In this document: positions 28,441-36,990 of the stretch, in pieces
Layout: each line of letters begins with the position of its first letter
Numbering within the stretch: the first letter of the stretch is position 1
Program-made: the position numbers and the translations under genes
Assembly: GCA_050015455.1 (NCBI GenBank)
Contig: JBEKBJ010000006.1
Location: 31,913-95,912, forward strand
Direction: 5' to 3'
DNA: 64,000 nucleotides
Source of the DNA: JAGDMS01 sp050015455
Lineage (GTDB): Bacteria; Desulfobacterota; Binatia; HRBIN30
Notes under the pieces: generated by a model
What the model saw: the letters and a program-made list of their open reading frames with translations, nothing else
What the model was told of the DNA's origin: nothing
The model's database searches: none

Positions 28441-29478
28441 ATGGGAACGGTCACGCAATCGCGGCGGCAACTGGCATGGGTCTTTGACCTCAATAAGTGC
28501 ATTGGCTGTCAGACTTGCTCGGTGGCCTGCAAGGGGCTCTGGCCGCAGGAGGATCCCGGCACCGAGCAGATGTGGTGGATGACGGTGAACACGCAGCCCG
28601 GCCGCGGCACGCCGCGCGACTGGGAAACGATGGGCGGCGGCTACGACGGCAGCGGCACACTCCAACTCGGCAAGATCCCTACCGATGAAGAGATCGGCGG
28701 CGGCTGGAACTTCAACTACGATGAAGTGCTGCGCGGCGGCAAAGGCCGCAGCACGCATCTGCACAAGATCTCCGGCAGCAAGAGTTGGGGCATGAACTGG
28801 GATGAGGACGAAGGCGGCGGCGAGTTTCCGAACGCTTACTTCTTTTACCTGCCGCGGCTGTGCAACCACTGCACCCAGCCCGCCTGCGTCGAGGCATGTC
28901 CGAACGACGCGATGTTCAAGCGGGCCGAAGATGGCCTGGTGCTGCGTGACGAGGAGAAGTGCAAAGGCGCGCAGGCTTGCCGGCGCGCCTGCCCGTACAA
29001 AAAGATCTACTTCAACGCCATGCGCAACGTCAGCCAGCACTGCATCGGCTGCTTCCCGCGTCTCGAGCAAGGCGTGGCACCGGCCTGCGTGCGGCAGTGT
29101 CCGGGGCGTGCCGCCTTCATTGGCTTGCTGGACGATCCGGGCACTGCAGTTCACCAGTTCGTCGAGAAGTGGAAGGTGGCGCTACCGCTCCACCCGGAGT
29201 TCGGCACGCACCCGAACGTGTACTACGTGCCGCCGCTTGCACCCCCGCCGCTGCGTCCGGACGGCAGCTTTAACGAGAGCGGCAGCCGCATTCCGCCGGC
29301 GTATCTGGAGTCGCTCTTCGGACCGCAGGTGCATGGCGCGCTCGACGTGCTGCGCACGGAGCTCGACAAGAAACGCCGCGGCCAAGGCTCCGAGCTGATG
29401 GACGCCCTGATCCTCTATCGCTGGAAGGACGCGCTCGGGCATCTGGCGCGCGACCCGGCAGAGATCGTATGGGATTGA
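28441..29478 (+). CDS. Iron-sulfur beta subunit of the type II molybdoenzyme (EbdB-like)
   Basis: A 345-aa electron-transfer subunit. Four ferredoxin-like clusters are visible: Cys20/23/26/30 (CIGCQTCSVAC), Cys141/144/149/153 (CNHCTQPACVEAC), Cys174/180/184 and Cys201/204/216/220 (CIGCF, then ACVRQC). In the family this gives three [4Fe-4S] and one [3Fe-4S]. The insert at ~30-135 and the PYKKIYFNAM segment are typical of EbdB/NarH. It would pass electrons from the alpha subunit to an unknown acceptor. No gamma (haem b) or delta (chaperone) gene follows; the next gene is a TonB receptor 320 bases on. Confidence 0.9.
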   Translation: MGTVTQSRRQLAWVFDLNKCIGCQTCSVACKGLWPQEDPGTEQMWWMTVNTQPGRGTPRDWETMGGGYDGSGTLQLGKIPTDEEIGGGWNFNYDEVLRGGKGRSTHLHKISGSKSWGMNWDEDEGGGEFPNAYFFYLPRLCNHCTQPACVEACPNDAMFKRAEDGLVLRDEEKCKGAQACRRACPYKKIYFNAMRNVSQHCIGCFPRLEQGVAPACVRQCPGRAAFIGLLDDPGTAVHQFVEKWKVALPLHPEFGTHPNVYYVPPLAPPPLRPDGSFNESGSRIPPAYLESLFGPQVHGALDVLRTELDKKRRGQGSELMDALILYRWKDALGHLARDPAEIVWD

Positions 29479-29798
29479 GCGGACAGGCCCGTTCCCGTGA
29501 AGCGGTGTGGCCCTGGACTCGCACTCCGGGGATGGTCGGGATCAGCATTCTTTGTGGGGCGCTCGACTCCCTCGGAGTGACGATCGCGAGCGCTTTGCGC
29601 CCCGGCCGCTCGCGGTACTGCCGCCCCTGTCCGTGAATCACCTGCTGTGCCTCGTCCTGGTCGCCATAGGCGCCCTGGCGCTGCCCGTGCTGTTTCGCTG
29701 CGACGCCGCGCCATCCGTTACGTGAGCGGGGTTTTTTGCAACGCTCAGGTTGACAGAGGTTATACCGTGTGCGACATCGCGCGCGCGAGGAGGGGCCG
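29479..29798 (+). other. 320-base gap between the molybdoenzyme and the TonB receptor
   Basis: No convincing gene. A 72-codon forward frame at 29507-29725 ends in a hydrophobic stretch but lacks a start signal. TATACC (29761-29766) could be a -10 for the receptor. I searched by eye for cobalamin riboswitch elements because the next gene is BtuB-like and found no B12-box-like sequence. Confidence 0.45.
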
Positions 29799-31763
29799 AT
29801 GCGCAGGTACAGACCTCTATTGTGGGCGGCGATCACCTGCGTGCTCATGCAGCCCCACGCCGGCATCGCCGATGCGCAAGAGACGCAACTTCCGGAGGTC
29901 GTGATCACGGCGACGCGCACCCAGACGCGGGTGGAGGACACGGCCAGCTCGGTGTCGGTGATCGACGGCAGTGACATCGTCGAGCGTGGCCAATCGACGG
30001 TCGCCGATGCCTTGCGCGGCACACCGGGATTGGATGTCAACCAGTTCGGATCGCCCGGCCAAGGCTCGTTGCTGTCGATCCGGGGATCCGCACCGGACCA
30101 GGTCTTGGTGCTGCTCGATGGAGTCGAGGTTAATACGCCGACCATCGGGCAATTCGACTTCGCGAACCTCACCAGCGACAATATCGATCGTATCGAAGTG
30201 GTGCGCGGCGGCGGCATGCTCTACGGCTCCGAGGCCATCGGCGGCGTCGTCAACGTGCTCACGCAGCGCGGCGCAGGTCCGTTCCATCTGCTGGCCAGCG
30301 CCGAAGGCGGCAGCGCCTTCACCTTTCATGAAACCGCAGGGATCAACGGCGCCCAGGGCCCCTTTTCGCTGGCCGCCACGGCCTCGTTCCTGACCAGCGA
30401 CGGCTTCCGCTCGATCAACAGCGACTATCGGAATTTCTCCACCGTCTGGCGCGCCGACTTGGATGTCTTGCCCACGGGAACCCTGCGCGGGTTCGTGCGC
30501 TACAGCGATGCCCGGACCGGATTGGCGAATTTCAACGTGGCCGAGGGGCGGCTCGATCCCGAGGCGTACAGCCGTGACAACTTCTTTCTGGCGAAAGGCG
30601 AGTGGGAGCACGCCGTCACCGACACGCTGAACTATCGGGCCGCGCTCTCGTTTGTCCGCGACAATCCCCGCTACCGCGACAGCACGATCGATGACGAGGG
30701 TGACCTCGAGCCGGTGGTCATCAGCCATTCGCCGAGCGAAATCATTGCCGCCGATACCCAGGTGAACTATCTGTGGCATGACACTGCCTTGAGCACCGTC
30801 GGTCTCGAGTACAAGGAGCAGTGGGCGGACATCTACAAACTGGAACCCGACTCGTCCGACTTGGATAACCAACCGGACATCGCCGATAACCGGGGCAATC
30901 GTTCGATCGTCGGCGTCTATGGGCAGGAACAACTCAAGCTGCTCGACGACACGCTGCACGGCGTCGGGAACGTTCGCTACGACCACTACGATGTGTTCGG
31001 CAGCCAGGTCACCTGCTCGGGGTCCGGCACGTATCTGATTCGGCCGACCAACACGCGACTCAAGGTCAGCTACGCGGAAGCGTTTCGCGCGCCCGCGTTT
31101 GACGAACTGTTCGGCGCACTCGGCAATCCCAATCTCAAGCCCGAGACCAGTTGGGAGATTGATGCGGGCCTGGCACAGGAGCTGTTTGACACCCGGCTCC
31201 GCTTCGAGCCCACCTACTTCTATCGCGAAGTCAAGAATCTCATCGAGGAGGTCGAAGACGAGCTGCCGCCGGTCGGGGGTGTTCCCGAGGAAGAGGGCAC
31301 GCGCAACGTCCCGAGCACGCGCATCCAAGGCGTCGAGCTCATCGCGAAGCTCCAGGCCACGACCTGGCTGACGTTGGCGAGCAATTACACCTATCTCAAT
31401 TTCGTCACCCCCACGGGTGCGCTCGTCAATCGCCCACGGCATCGCGGGTCGTTTACAGCGGTGGGGCGCTGGAGCGATCTTTTTGGTCCCGGGGACCAGG
31501 GTGTGGCAGACCTCACCGTCTACGCCGTCGGCCGCCGCGAGAGCCCCAATCCCTTCGATCAGGAGGAGCCGTTCTCGCCGGCACCGATCGGTGGATACGC
31601 GCGCGTCGACGTGGCGTTCTCCTACCGCTTCGCGGGGCGCTTGGCACCGCTGACCGCGACCGCGTCAGCGCGCAACCTATTCAATCGGGACTACGCCGAA
31701 TCAATCGGCTTTCCTGCCCCGCCGGCGAACTTTCTCGTTGGATTCCGCTATACCCTCGGGTGA
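29799..31763 (+). CDS. TonB-dependent outer-membrane receptor (BtuB-like)
   Basis: A 654-aa receptor. AGGAGG lies six bases before ATG 29799, and the signal peptide RYRPLLWAAITCVLMQPHAG follows. The TonB box is in LPEVVITATR; the plug domain (~35-150) has SVSVIDGSDIVERG, RGSAPDQVLVLLDGVEVN and the RIEVVRGGGMLYGSEAIGGV motif. The C-terminal barrel ends in a strand with the terminal aromatic (FLVGFRYTLG region). The plug resembles vitamin B12 transporter BtuB and the short receptor class. The ligand may be cobalamin, which the class II reductase needs, or another compound linked to the upstream molybdoenzyme. Confidence 0.88.
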   Translation: MRRYRPLLWAAITCVLMQPHAGIADAQETQLPEVVITATRTQTRVEDTASSVSVIDGSDIVERGQSTVADALRGTPGLDVNQFGSPGQGSLLSIRGSAPDQVLVLLDGVEVNTPTIGQFDFANLTSDNIDRIEVVRGGGMLYGSEAIGGVVNVLTQRGAGPFHLLASAEGGSAFTFHETAGINGAQGPFSLAATASFLTSDGFRSINSDYRNFSTVWRADLDVLPTGTLRGFVRYSDARTGLANFNVAEGRLDPEAYSRDNFFLAKGEWEHAVTDTLNYRAALSFVRDNPRYRDSTIDDEGDLEPVVISHSPSEIIAADTQVNYLWHDTALSTVGLEYKEQWADIYKLEPDSSDLDNQPDIADNRGNRSIVGVYGQEQLKLLDDTLHGVGNVRYDHYDVFGSQVTCSGSGTYLIRPTNTRLKVSYAEAFRAPAFDELFGALGNPNLKPETSWEIDAGLAQELFDTRLRFEPTYFYREVKNLIEEVEDELPPVGGVPEEEGTRNVPSTRIQGVELIAKLQATTWLTLASNYTYLNFVTPTGALVNRPRHRGSFTAVGRWSDLFGPGDQGVADLTVYAVGRRESPNPFDQEEPFSPAPIGGYARVDVAFSYRFAGRLAPLTATASARNLFNRDYAESIGFPAPPANFLVGFRYTLG

Positions 31764-32054
31764 CAGGCTTCGCAGGCGCGACTTCAGGCGCATGATCGCG
31801 GAGTTCTGAGCCGACGAGGGTACCAAGCGAAATCGTGTAATTCCCCGGCTCAGCGGACGCCGATCACAGCGGGCCTTAACCCGGAAATTTGCATGCCTGC
31901 ACCCGGCGGGCCAATCAAAGCGCCCTTCACGCAAAGTCGATGACTGATGCAGCGGAATCACGCGACGAGAGAAAACGCCAAGGCATCCCCAGGGTTCTGT
32001 AGGTGGCACATCAGATGTTCTGGTCGACAACGGCCGAGCGCCCGACCGTTTTTC

Positions 32055-34268
32055 TCAAAACCGCGCCATGAGTGCACCGCGGACTTGAATCGGCTCGACG
32101 GGATGGGAAACATCCTCAAATGCCGGTGCGGCCGTGGGCGTCACGCGCGATTCGTAGGCGTAGTCAATGTCGTGGTCGCGGCGGTCAAGCAGGTTCAATA
32201 CTTCGACAGCAACACGCCACGTCTTGGTGATTTGATAGCCGGCTTCCGCGTTCAGCAAAATCGTTTCGCGGGAGCGATAAATTCCGTCCGATGTCAAATC
32301 ACGCGGGCCGAAGTAGCGCAACCGGAGGCTCCCCGAAAATCCATTCCAGTCATGCAAGATGACGCCCGACGCAATCACCCACCCGACCGCCTCGGGCACG
32401 CGCGTGCCGCCCGGACTGCCGGGTGCGGCATCAGCGGCATCCGTGGAGGTAAAACGGGCGGTGGAATCCGCAACGTCCAAGTCAAAAGCCAGATGTTCTA
32501 CTGGCGTGAAGTAGTTCGCCCATTCGACGCCGTAGCGGTCGCTCGGCTCTTTTGAAGCAACGGTGCCACCGGTGTCGCCATCCTGCTGCAATTCGGAATC
32601 GCTGCGCAGATACCAAAGCGAAATGGTGCTTTGCAAATGTGGAACGGCCAGAGTGCGCGCGCCGATTTCCGCGCCCTTGGTTTGGATCAGGCCGGGAATT
32701 TTCGCGACCGGCGTTCCGGGATAGGGATTGTCCGCTGAGACCGGTTCCACCGTCTGCGTCGTGCCGCGCCCGTCATTGCTGTGAAAGCCGAATCCGCCTT
32801 GCAGATAAACTTCCGTCTGCGCCCACGGGCCGAAAATCAAACTCAACTTGGGGCTGGGCAGAAGACTGGTGGAGGTGCCGGAATTGGCCGGAGTGCTCAG
32901 GCTGGTCACATCGAAGTATTCCAAGTCACCACGCAGGGCGAGGACCGAGCGGAATGTTTGCGCCCACCGGACGTTGGTTTCCGCGTAGAAGCCGAGCTGC
33001 GTGTCCGTAAATTCATCCTTTTGTGTTGTGGCAGGCAGTATGGTGCCGGTGGCGGAATCCAACTTGTCCACGCGCACCCGGTCTTCCGTTTGGTAGAGGC
33101 CGTTGTTGATCCAGTCGTTGCGCACCTGCAAACCGAAGGTGTTTTCCACGGCGCGGCCAAACCATTCGCTGAAAATCGTATGGCGCGCGTCCAGCCCGCC
33201 CACCCAGCGTTTGTCCTGCTGCTCGAACTGGTCGCCGCGATTGGTGTCCGTGAGGAAGTACGTGAAGTCGGAAAACAAATCGAGATCGTAATAGAATCCG
33301 TAGGCCATGATTTTGGTCTCGGAATTCTCGTCGTAGCGATGCCATTCGGCCTGCAAGCTGTACCGCTGCGAATCGCCGCCGTCAGTCGGATTGAGCGTGC
33401 CGAAGAAACCAACGATGGGCACAGCGCTTTCGGCGAGTTGATCGCTCGAATTCCATTTGCCGTGATAGCCCCGCGCCGTGACGCTGAAGCCGTTGGCGTC
33501 ATCCCCTTGGCTGTAGGTCAGAAGGCCGTTGAACTTATAATAGTTGTCCGGATGCGCCCAGGGGCCGTCGTCATGATACGCTTCGCCCCCGTACAGCACA
33601 TTGCCGGGGCCGAGTTTTTGCGAGATGCCGAACACGCCGCGCTCGTAACCATACATGCCGCCTTCCACGGCGGCGAAGTCTTGTGGCAGCGTCTTGTAAA
33701 ACGCCAGATGTGCCGATCCGGCTGAACCGTAATTGCCGACGTCCGCGTAATACGGACCTTTCTCGTAGTTCACCCGCTCCACAAACTCCGGGATGACGGT
33801 GTTCATGTCGGCGTAACCCTCGCCATGCGCCTGCGACGGCAGGTTGAGCGGCATGTCGTCGAGGAACACCGCGAAGTCCGTGCCGTGATCCAGATTGAAG
33901 CCGCGCAGAAAATACTGGTTCGCCTTCCCGCCGCCGGCGTGCTGCGTAATGATCACGCCGGGAACGGTTTCGAGAAGTTCGCCGCTGCGCAGAATTGGGC
34001 GATCGGCCAGTTGCGCCGCGCCGGTCGTGCCTTGACCCGCCGAATCCGCGATGCCAAGCAGGCTGTCCTGCCGGCCTTCGACGACAACCTCGGGAAGGCT
34101 TAGAATCTTGCTGGTCGGTTTGGCGACCTCCGGGGTCTCCGTCGCCGCGGGTACGTTTCCCCCTGCCTGCACGGTAGGTGTTGCCGTGCCCTCTTCCTGG
34201 GCGCGGGCGACGCCGGCGCACCACCACGTCATCGCCACAAGGCAGAGCCACCTGCTCATGCTGCGCAT
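32055..34268 (-). CDS. TonB-dependent outer-membrane receptor
   Basis: A 737-aa receptor. From ATG 34268 the protein starts MRSMSRWLCLVAMTWWCAGV with cleavage near ARAQ. The TonB box is LPEVVVEGRQ; the plug has the LLETVPGVIITQHAGGGKAN region and NQYFLRGFNLDHGTDFAVFL, followed by the DMPLNLPSQAHGEGYADMN motif. The barrel ends with QVRGALMARF, a C-terminal Phe needed for BAM targeting. This plug is of the type seen in receptors for larger or unknown substrates. The open frame upstream of 34268 runs through the TlpA-like fragment in a different frame and is rejected. Base use looks less GC-rich than its neighbours, suggesting transfer. Confidence 0.85.
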   Translation of the reverse strand: MRSMSRWLCLVAMTWWCAGVARAQEEGTATPTVQAGGNVPAATETPEVAKPTSKILSLPEVVVEGRQDSLLGIADSAGQGTTGAAQLADRPILRSGELLETVPGVIITQHAGGGKANQYFLRGFNLDHGTDFAVFLDDMPLNLPSQAHGEGYADMNTVIPEFVERVNYEKGPYYADVGNYGSAGSAHLAFYKTLPQDFAAVEGGMYGYERGVFGISQKLGPGNVLYGGEAYHDDGPWAHPDNYYKFNGLLTYSQGDDANGFSVTARGYHGKWNSSDQLAESAVPIVGFFGTLNPTDGGDSQRYSLQAEWHRYDENSETKIMAYGFYYDLDLFSDFTYFLTDTNRGDQFEQQDKRWVGGLDARHTIFSEWFGRAVENTFGLQVRNDWINNGLYQTEDRVRVDKLDSATGTILPATTQKDEFTDTQLGFYAETNVRWAQTFRSVLALRGDLEYFDVTSLSTPANSGTSTSLLPSPKLSLIFGPWAQTEVYLQGGFGFHSNDGRGTTQTVEPVSADNPYPGTPVAKIPGLIQTKGAEIGARTLAVPHLQSTISLWYLRSDSELQQDGDTGGTVASKEPSDRYGVEWANYFTPVEHLAFDLDVADSTARFTSTDAADAAPGSPGGTRVPEAVGWVIASGVILHDWNGFSGSLRLRYFGPRDLTSDGIYRSRETILLNAEAGYQITKTWRVAVEVLNLLDRRDHDIDYAYESRVTPTAAPAFEDVSHPVEPIQVRGALMARF

Positions 34269-34567
34269 CGATGCACCTGCACGATCATCTCTAATCCCCG
34301 AGCGTGATACTGCTGGTAGAACGCGTCGAGAATCGGCATTTCCGTGCGGCAGGGGGGAGACCACGTAGCCCAGAAGTTGACGATGACCACCTTGCCGCGC
34401 AGCGTGCCGAGATCGAACGCTTGACCGTCTAACTGTTGGACAACCAGCGCCGGGGCCGGTTGACCGGCTTCCGCGGCTGCGCGCGCCAGAGGACCGTGGG
34501 CTATGAGGCTGACAGCTCCTGCCACGAGTGCGACCGGCCACCAGGATATACGCATGCGTTCGTCCAC
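34256..34567 (-). pseudogene. Truncated TlpA/thioredoxin-like exported protein
   Basis: A 103-aa frame with a signal peptide (WWPVALVAGAVSLIAHG) and the first half of a TlpA/AhpC-TSA fold: APALVVQQLDGQAF, LRGKVVIVNFWATW, then SPPCRTEMPILDAFYQQY and RGLEMI. Two defects are visible. The active site reads WSPPC where TlpA proteins have WCxxC, so the first Cys is Ser. The reading frame then ends after GLEMI in an unrelated eight-residue tail at the junction with the TonB receptor start, missing the second half of the fold (~60-70 residues). It looks like a deletion remnant fused to the receptor's upstream region. Confidence 0.7.
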
Positions 34568-34893
34568 TCCCTAAACTAAACTAGAGCCTGGTTAGTTCAC
34601 AGTGTTGCCTTCGATGATCGGTGTGTCCACCACGAGGACCTCTGGAATGCGTGTCGCGTAGTTGGTGTTGGATTCCGTCAGAGGGGCCCGGGCGTTGGTT
34701 TCTGCCCACGCGGCACTGGCAATCATAATCTCACTGTCATGCTACGCGGCTAGTAGCACGATTCTAGGAATCATGCAACCCATGAAGGACACAGCGGCTC
34801 CGGCTGCACGCGCCCGGCCAGTTTGACTCCCCTGCAACACCCTGGCTCGGCGCGATGCCTGTGCGGGAAAATTACGTAAGCGGCAGTGGCTCC

Positions 34894-34992
34894 TTGGTAG
34901 TAGCGCCTTCTTCTGGCGCGTATCCAGGGACAGGCTCAGTGGAACGTGCACCCCTCGATACGGAACCCAAAGGAGGGGCTCCTACTACCAAT
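34894..34992. repeat. Interrupted inverted repeat
   Basis: TTGGTAGTAG (34894-34903) and its complement CTACTACCAA (34983-34992), with flanking near-matches (GCGCCTTCTTCTGG versus the GGAGGGGCTC side). Two inverted copies of a short element enclose ~80 bases. Confidence 0.5.
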
Positions 34993-35017
34993 GAACCGCT
35001 TGTTCCAATGCCGTCAT

Positions 35018-35040
35018 GCCCGCAATCCCTTGGCGGGCAT
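35018..35040. repeat. Palindromic element of the CGTCATTCCCGC type
   Basis: TGCCCGC (35018-35024), nine-base loop, GCGGGCA (35034-35040), preceded by CCGTCA. This resembles dispersed palindromes with a GTCATTCCCGC core known in many Proteobacteria. It is followed by related sequence in the tandem repeat at 35077. Confidence 0.5.
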
Positions 35041-35076
35041 CCACAAGGGGTGGCGGGTGGATTGCCGCTTAAAGAC

Positions 35077-35127
35077 TGCGGGAATGACGAGAACAGTACC
35101 ATTGCGGGAATGACGGAAAACAGTACC
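35077..35127. repeat. Imperfect tandem repeat, unit ~25 bases
   Basis: TGCGGGAATGACGAGAACAG and onwards to 35100, then the near-identical TGCGGGAATGACGGAAAACA region at 35103-35127; period 26. Each copy carries the GCGGGAATGAC core that complements the palindrome upstream. Confidence 0.6.
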
Positions 35128-35252
35128 GAGGGCTGGGGTTCGTTGGCCCAACATACTCGCGCCGCGCGGGTCGGGTTCTCGGGGTGAACGGACTGGTTGT
35201 TCGCTGTTGGGTCGCGGCGAACATCCGCGCTGAGCGGTAGCAGCTTCGACAA

Positions 35253-36116
35253 TCAGTCAAGGTGCTGACGCGCACCGGGGCGGCGGCGTGCCGCCCAAAG
35301 CACGACGACACCGGCGAGCATGGCGAACGACCAGCCGCCGTCGCCCACAGTGGTACAGCCGGCGCCTTCGCCGATCGCTTCGTACAGCTGAGCCGGCGCC
35401 TGCGTCGGGCGAGGTCGAGGCGTTACCGTCTGTGCTGTTGGGCTCGCAGCTACCGTTGCGGTGACGCTCGCTCTCACGGACGGCGACGGGGTGGGCGTTA
35501 CGGCGGCACCTGTTCTTGATGCCGTTGCAGTCGGTGTCAGCACGGTTGCGGGTGAGAAACATGCGCCAACCGCGCAAGTGGTAGGCTGCACACAGCAATC
35601 CGAGTCCTGTGCACACGAGTCGCCGGCGTAATCTGTGCCCTCCTCGCACACTAGGCCAGTCGAGCGGCACTGGGATGAGTTGCACTGCTGGTCATTGAGG
35701 CACGGGTACCCGCTTGTACTGCCACCCACGCACACCTTTTGGCTTTCCTGGCAGGCCACGCCGCTGTCACAGTTATATGTTGTATCGCAACACACACCCG
35801 CAAAGACACCGCCGCTGCAGGTGCCCATGCTGGAATCCGTGCTGCAGGCCGGCTGCGCCGAGCATGTGCTCGATGGGCAGTCGCACAGAAGTCCGTTCTG
35901 GTCGTTGCACACACCCTGCACATACACGCAGGCACCACCAGGGCAGTCGGCGTGGGTCTGACACGTATTGCCATCGTTGGAGCCCGCCGAGCACAAGAGC
36001 TCGGCGGGCGCACGCGCCGAAAAGCCCGCGACAGAAAAGACAAGCACCAACAGCCACACCTTCGTTTGCCGCCCGAACATCGCCCGTAATCGTCTCATCT
36101 CCGGCCGCCTTAACAC
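35253..36116 (-). CDS. Secreted Cys-rich protein with MYXO-CTERM-like tail
   Basis: A 287-aa protein. The signal region is TKVWLLVLVFSVAGFSARAPA after a basic start; ATGs at 36116, 36098 and 36080 are all in frame. The mature part (~40-190) holds over 20 Cys in units such as CQTHADCPGGAC, CLNDQQCNSSQC and CAQDSDCCVQPTTC, the same type of repeat as in the PHP hydrolase at 20224. A Thr/Pro/Ser linker follows (~195-245), then GCTTVGDGGW, a hydrophobic helix (FAMLAGVVVLW) and AARRRPG. That Cys, helix, Arg-cluster order resembles MYXO-CTERM surface-sorting signals. Probably cell-surface anchored; function unknown. Confidence 0.72.
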   Translation of the reverse strand: MLRRPEMRRLRAMFGRQTKVWLLVLVFSVAGFSARAPAELLCSAGSNDGNTCQTHADCPGGACVYVQGVCNDQNGLLCDCPSSTCSAQPACSTDSSMGTCSGGVFAGVCCDTTYNCDSGVACQESQKVCVGGSTSGYPCLNDQQCNSSQCRSTGLVCEEGTDYAGDSCAQDSDCCVQPTTCAVGACFSPATVLTPTATASRTGAAVTPTPSPSVRASVTATVAASPTAQTVTPRPRPTQAPAQLYEAIGEGAGCTTVGDGGWSFAMLAGVVVLWAARRRPGARQHLD

Positions 36117-36329
36117 TGTTTCCCTTCTTCCGTGCCAATAGTCAACAAGAAACGGCTACGCGTCAGCGCACGGCTCGACCCCCCGGGCGCGAAGTAAGGC
36201 GGCGTTCGGCCGGTCAGTGCGAATGCGGGGCCTTGCTGAAATGATTCGCGGTATCGACTCAACTGCCTTGGTTGTCACCGTTGGGTCATGCCAGCCGCGG
36301 CGACGCGATGAGCATCAAAATATGTGACT

Positions 36330-36602
36330 TCACTGCGCCCATTTCTTCCGGGGAGCACTTGCGCGGGTGACAACGGTGCCGGCGTCCCTGCGAAGGGTAG
36401 CGCGCACGATCCGTGCGTCGAGCTGTTTTGCGAACTGCGCGAACTGGACTTCGTCGACTGCCAAAATCGCCTCAAGTTCCCGGCTGGTCACCTCGAGGGC
36501 TTCCTGCCGGCAGACCGCGAGTGGCTCCTCGAAAAAACGGCGGCGAAAGTCCTCGTCTGTCAGTAGTCGCCCTAGCAGAGTCTCGACTGCCTTTTGCGCC
36601 AT
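36330..36602 (-). CDS. Os1348/NHLP-like RiPP precursor peptide (orphan)
   Basis: A 90-aa protein from ATG 36602. The opening MAQKAVETLLGRLLTDEDFR, then RFFEEPLAVCRQEALEVTSR, ELEAILAVD and KQLDARIVRATLRRD matches the Os1348 subgroup of nitrile-hydratase-like leader peptides as I know it. In that group the leader of ~65-75 residues precedes a short core. The C-terminal core candidate (VTRASAPRKKWAQ) has Thr, Ser and basic residues but no Cys. The frame upstream to 36725 has poor composition. No maturase (YcaO, LanM, radical SAM-SPASM) is adjacent, so modification is uncertain. Confidence 0.55.
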   Translation of the reverse strand: MAQKAVETLLGRLLTDEDFRRRFFEEPLAVCRQEALEVTSRELEAILAVDEVQFAQFAKQLDARIVRATLRRDAGTVVTRASAPRKKWAQ

Positions 36603-36990
36603 GGCCTTCTCCGTTGACGCGTCTTGATTGTGACCGCGATTGTGACCGCAAGGCGACATACAGCAATCGCTTTGCCAAATGCAAGATGCGCGACTCAATC
36701 TGGGGAAAAGGGTCCATATTTCCACAACTTAAGGTTTATACGCCCAGCCTGACAACCGGGCGGCCGGCGGCGATACCAGTGGTCGATCTCAGCCACCTCT
36801 GGCTGAGATCAGCTTGTACTCAACTCTTCCACCATCGTTCCGCCGGACCGCTTGGTGCTGTCCGGAATTCGCACAGTGGGACGGTACCGACCCCGTTTGA
36901 CTTGGCTAGCGAGCTGCGCCACAGGAACGGCGGGTGTGGACCTGGCCGCCTTGCGGCGGACGAGCTATGGTCCGCCCGAGGAGCACGGTG
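36603..36990. other. 388-base divergent intergenic region before thrC
   Basis: It contains the upstream regions of the RiPP-like gene (reverse) and thrC (forward). A perfect hairpin at 36785-36810 is the only clear element. GAGGAGCAC before ATG 36991 is the thrC ribosome-binding site. I see no SAM riboswitch or T-box features. Confidence 0.5.
36785..36810. terminator. Perfect 11-bp hairpin with four-base loop
   Basis: GATCTCAGCCA (36785-36795), loop CCTC, TGGCTGAGATC (36800-36810). No T-run on either strand. It may be an operator, a leader attenuator for thrC, or a dispersed palindrome. Confidence 0.5.

Larger units (their letters stand above)
34568..35252. other. 685-base gap rich in repeats
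   Basis: No gene is evident; all frames are short or fall in repeats. It contains an interrupted inverted repeat, a hairpin and a tandem repeat (separate entries). It looks like an insertion site for dispersed palindromic elements. Confidence 0.6.

Noticed and set aside
29479..29798. Possible cobalamin riboswitch before the BtuB-like receptor
   Set aside because: No B12-box-like sequence or expected stems were found by eye.
29270..30217. Reverse 315-aa ORF
   Set aside because: It lies across the end of the beta subunit and the TonB plug; its composition is that of a shadow frame.
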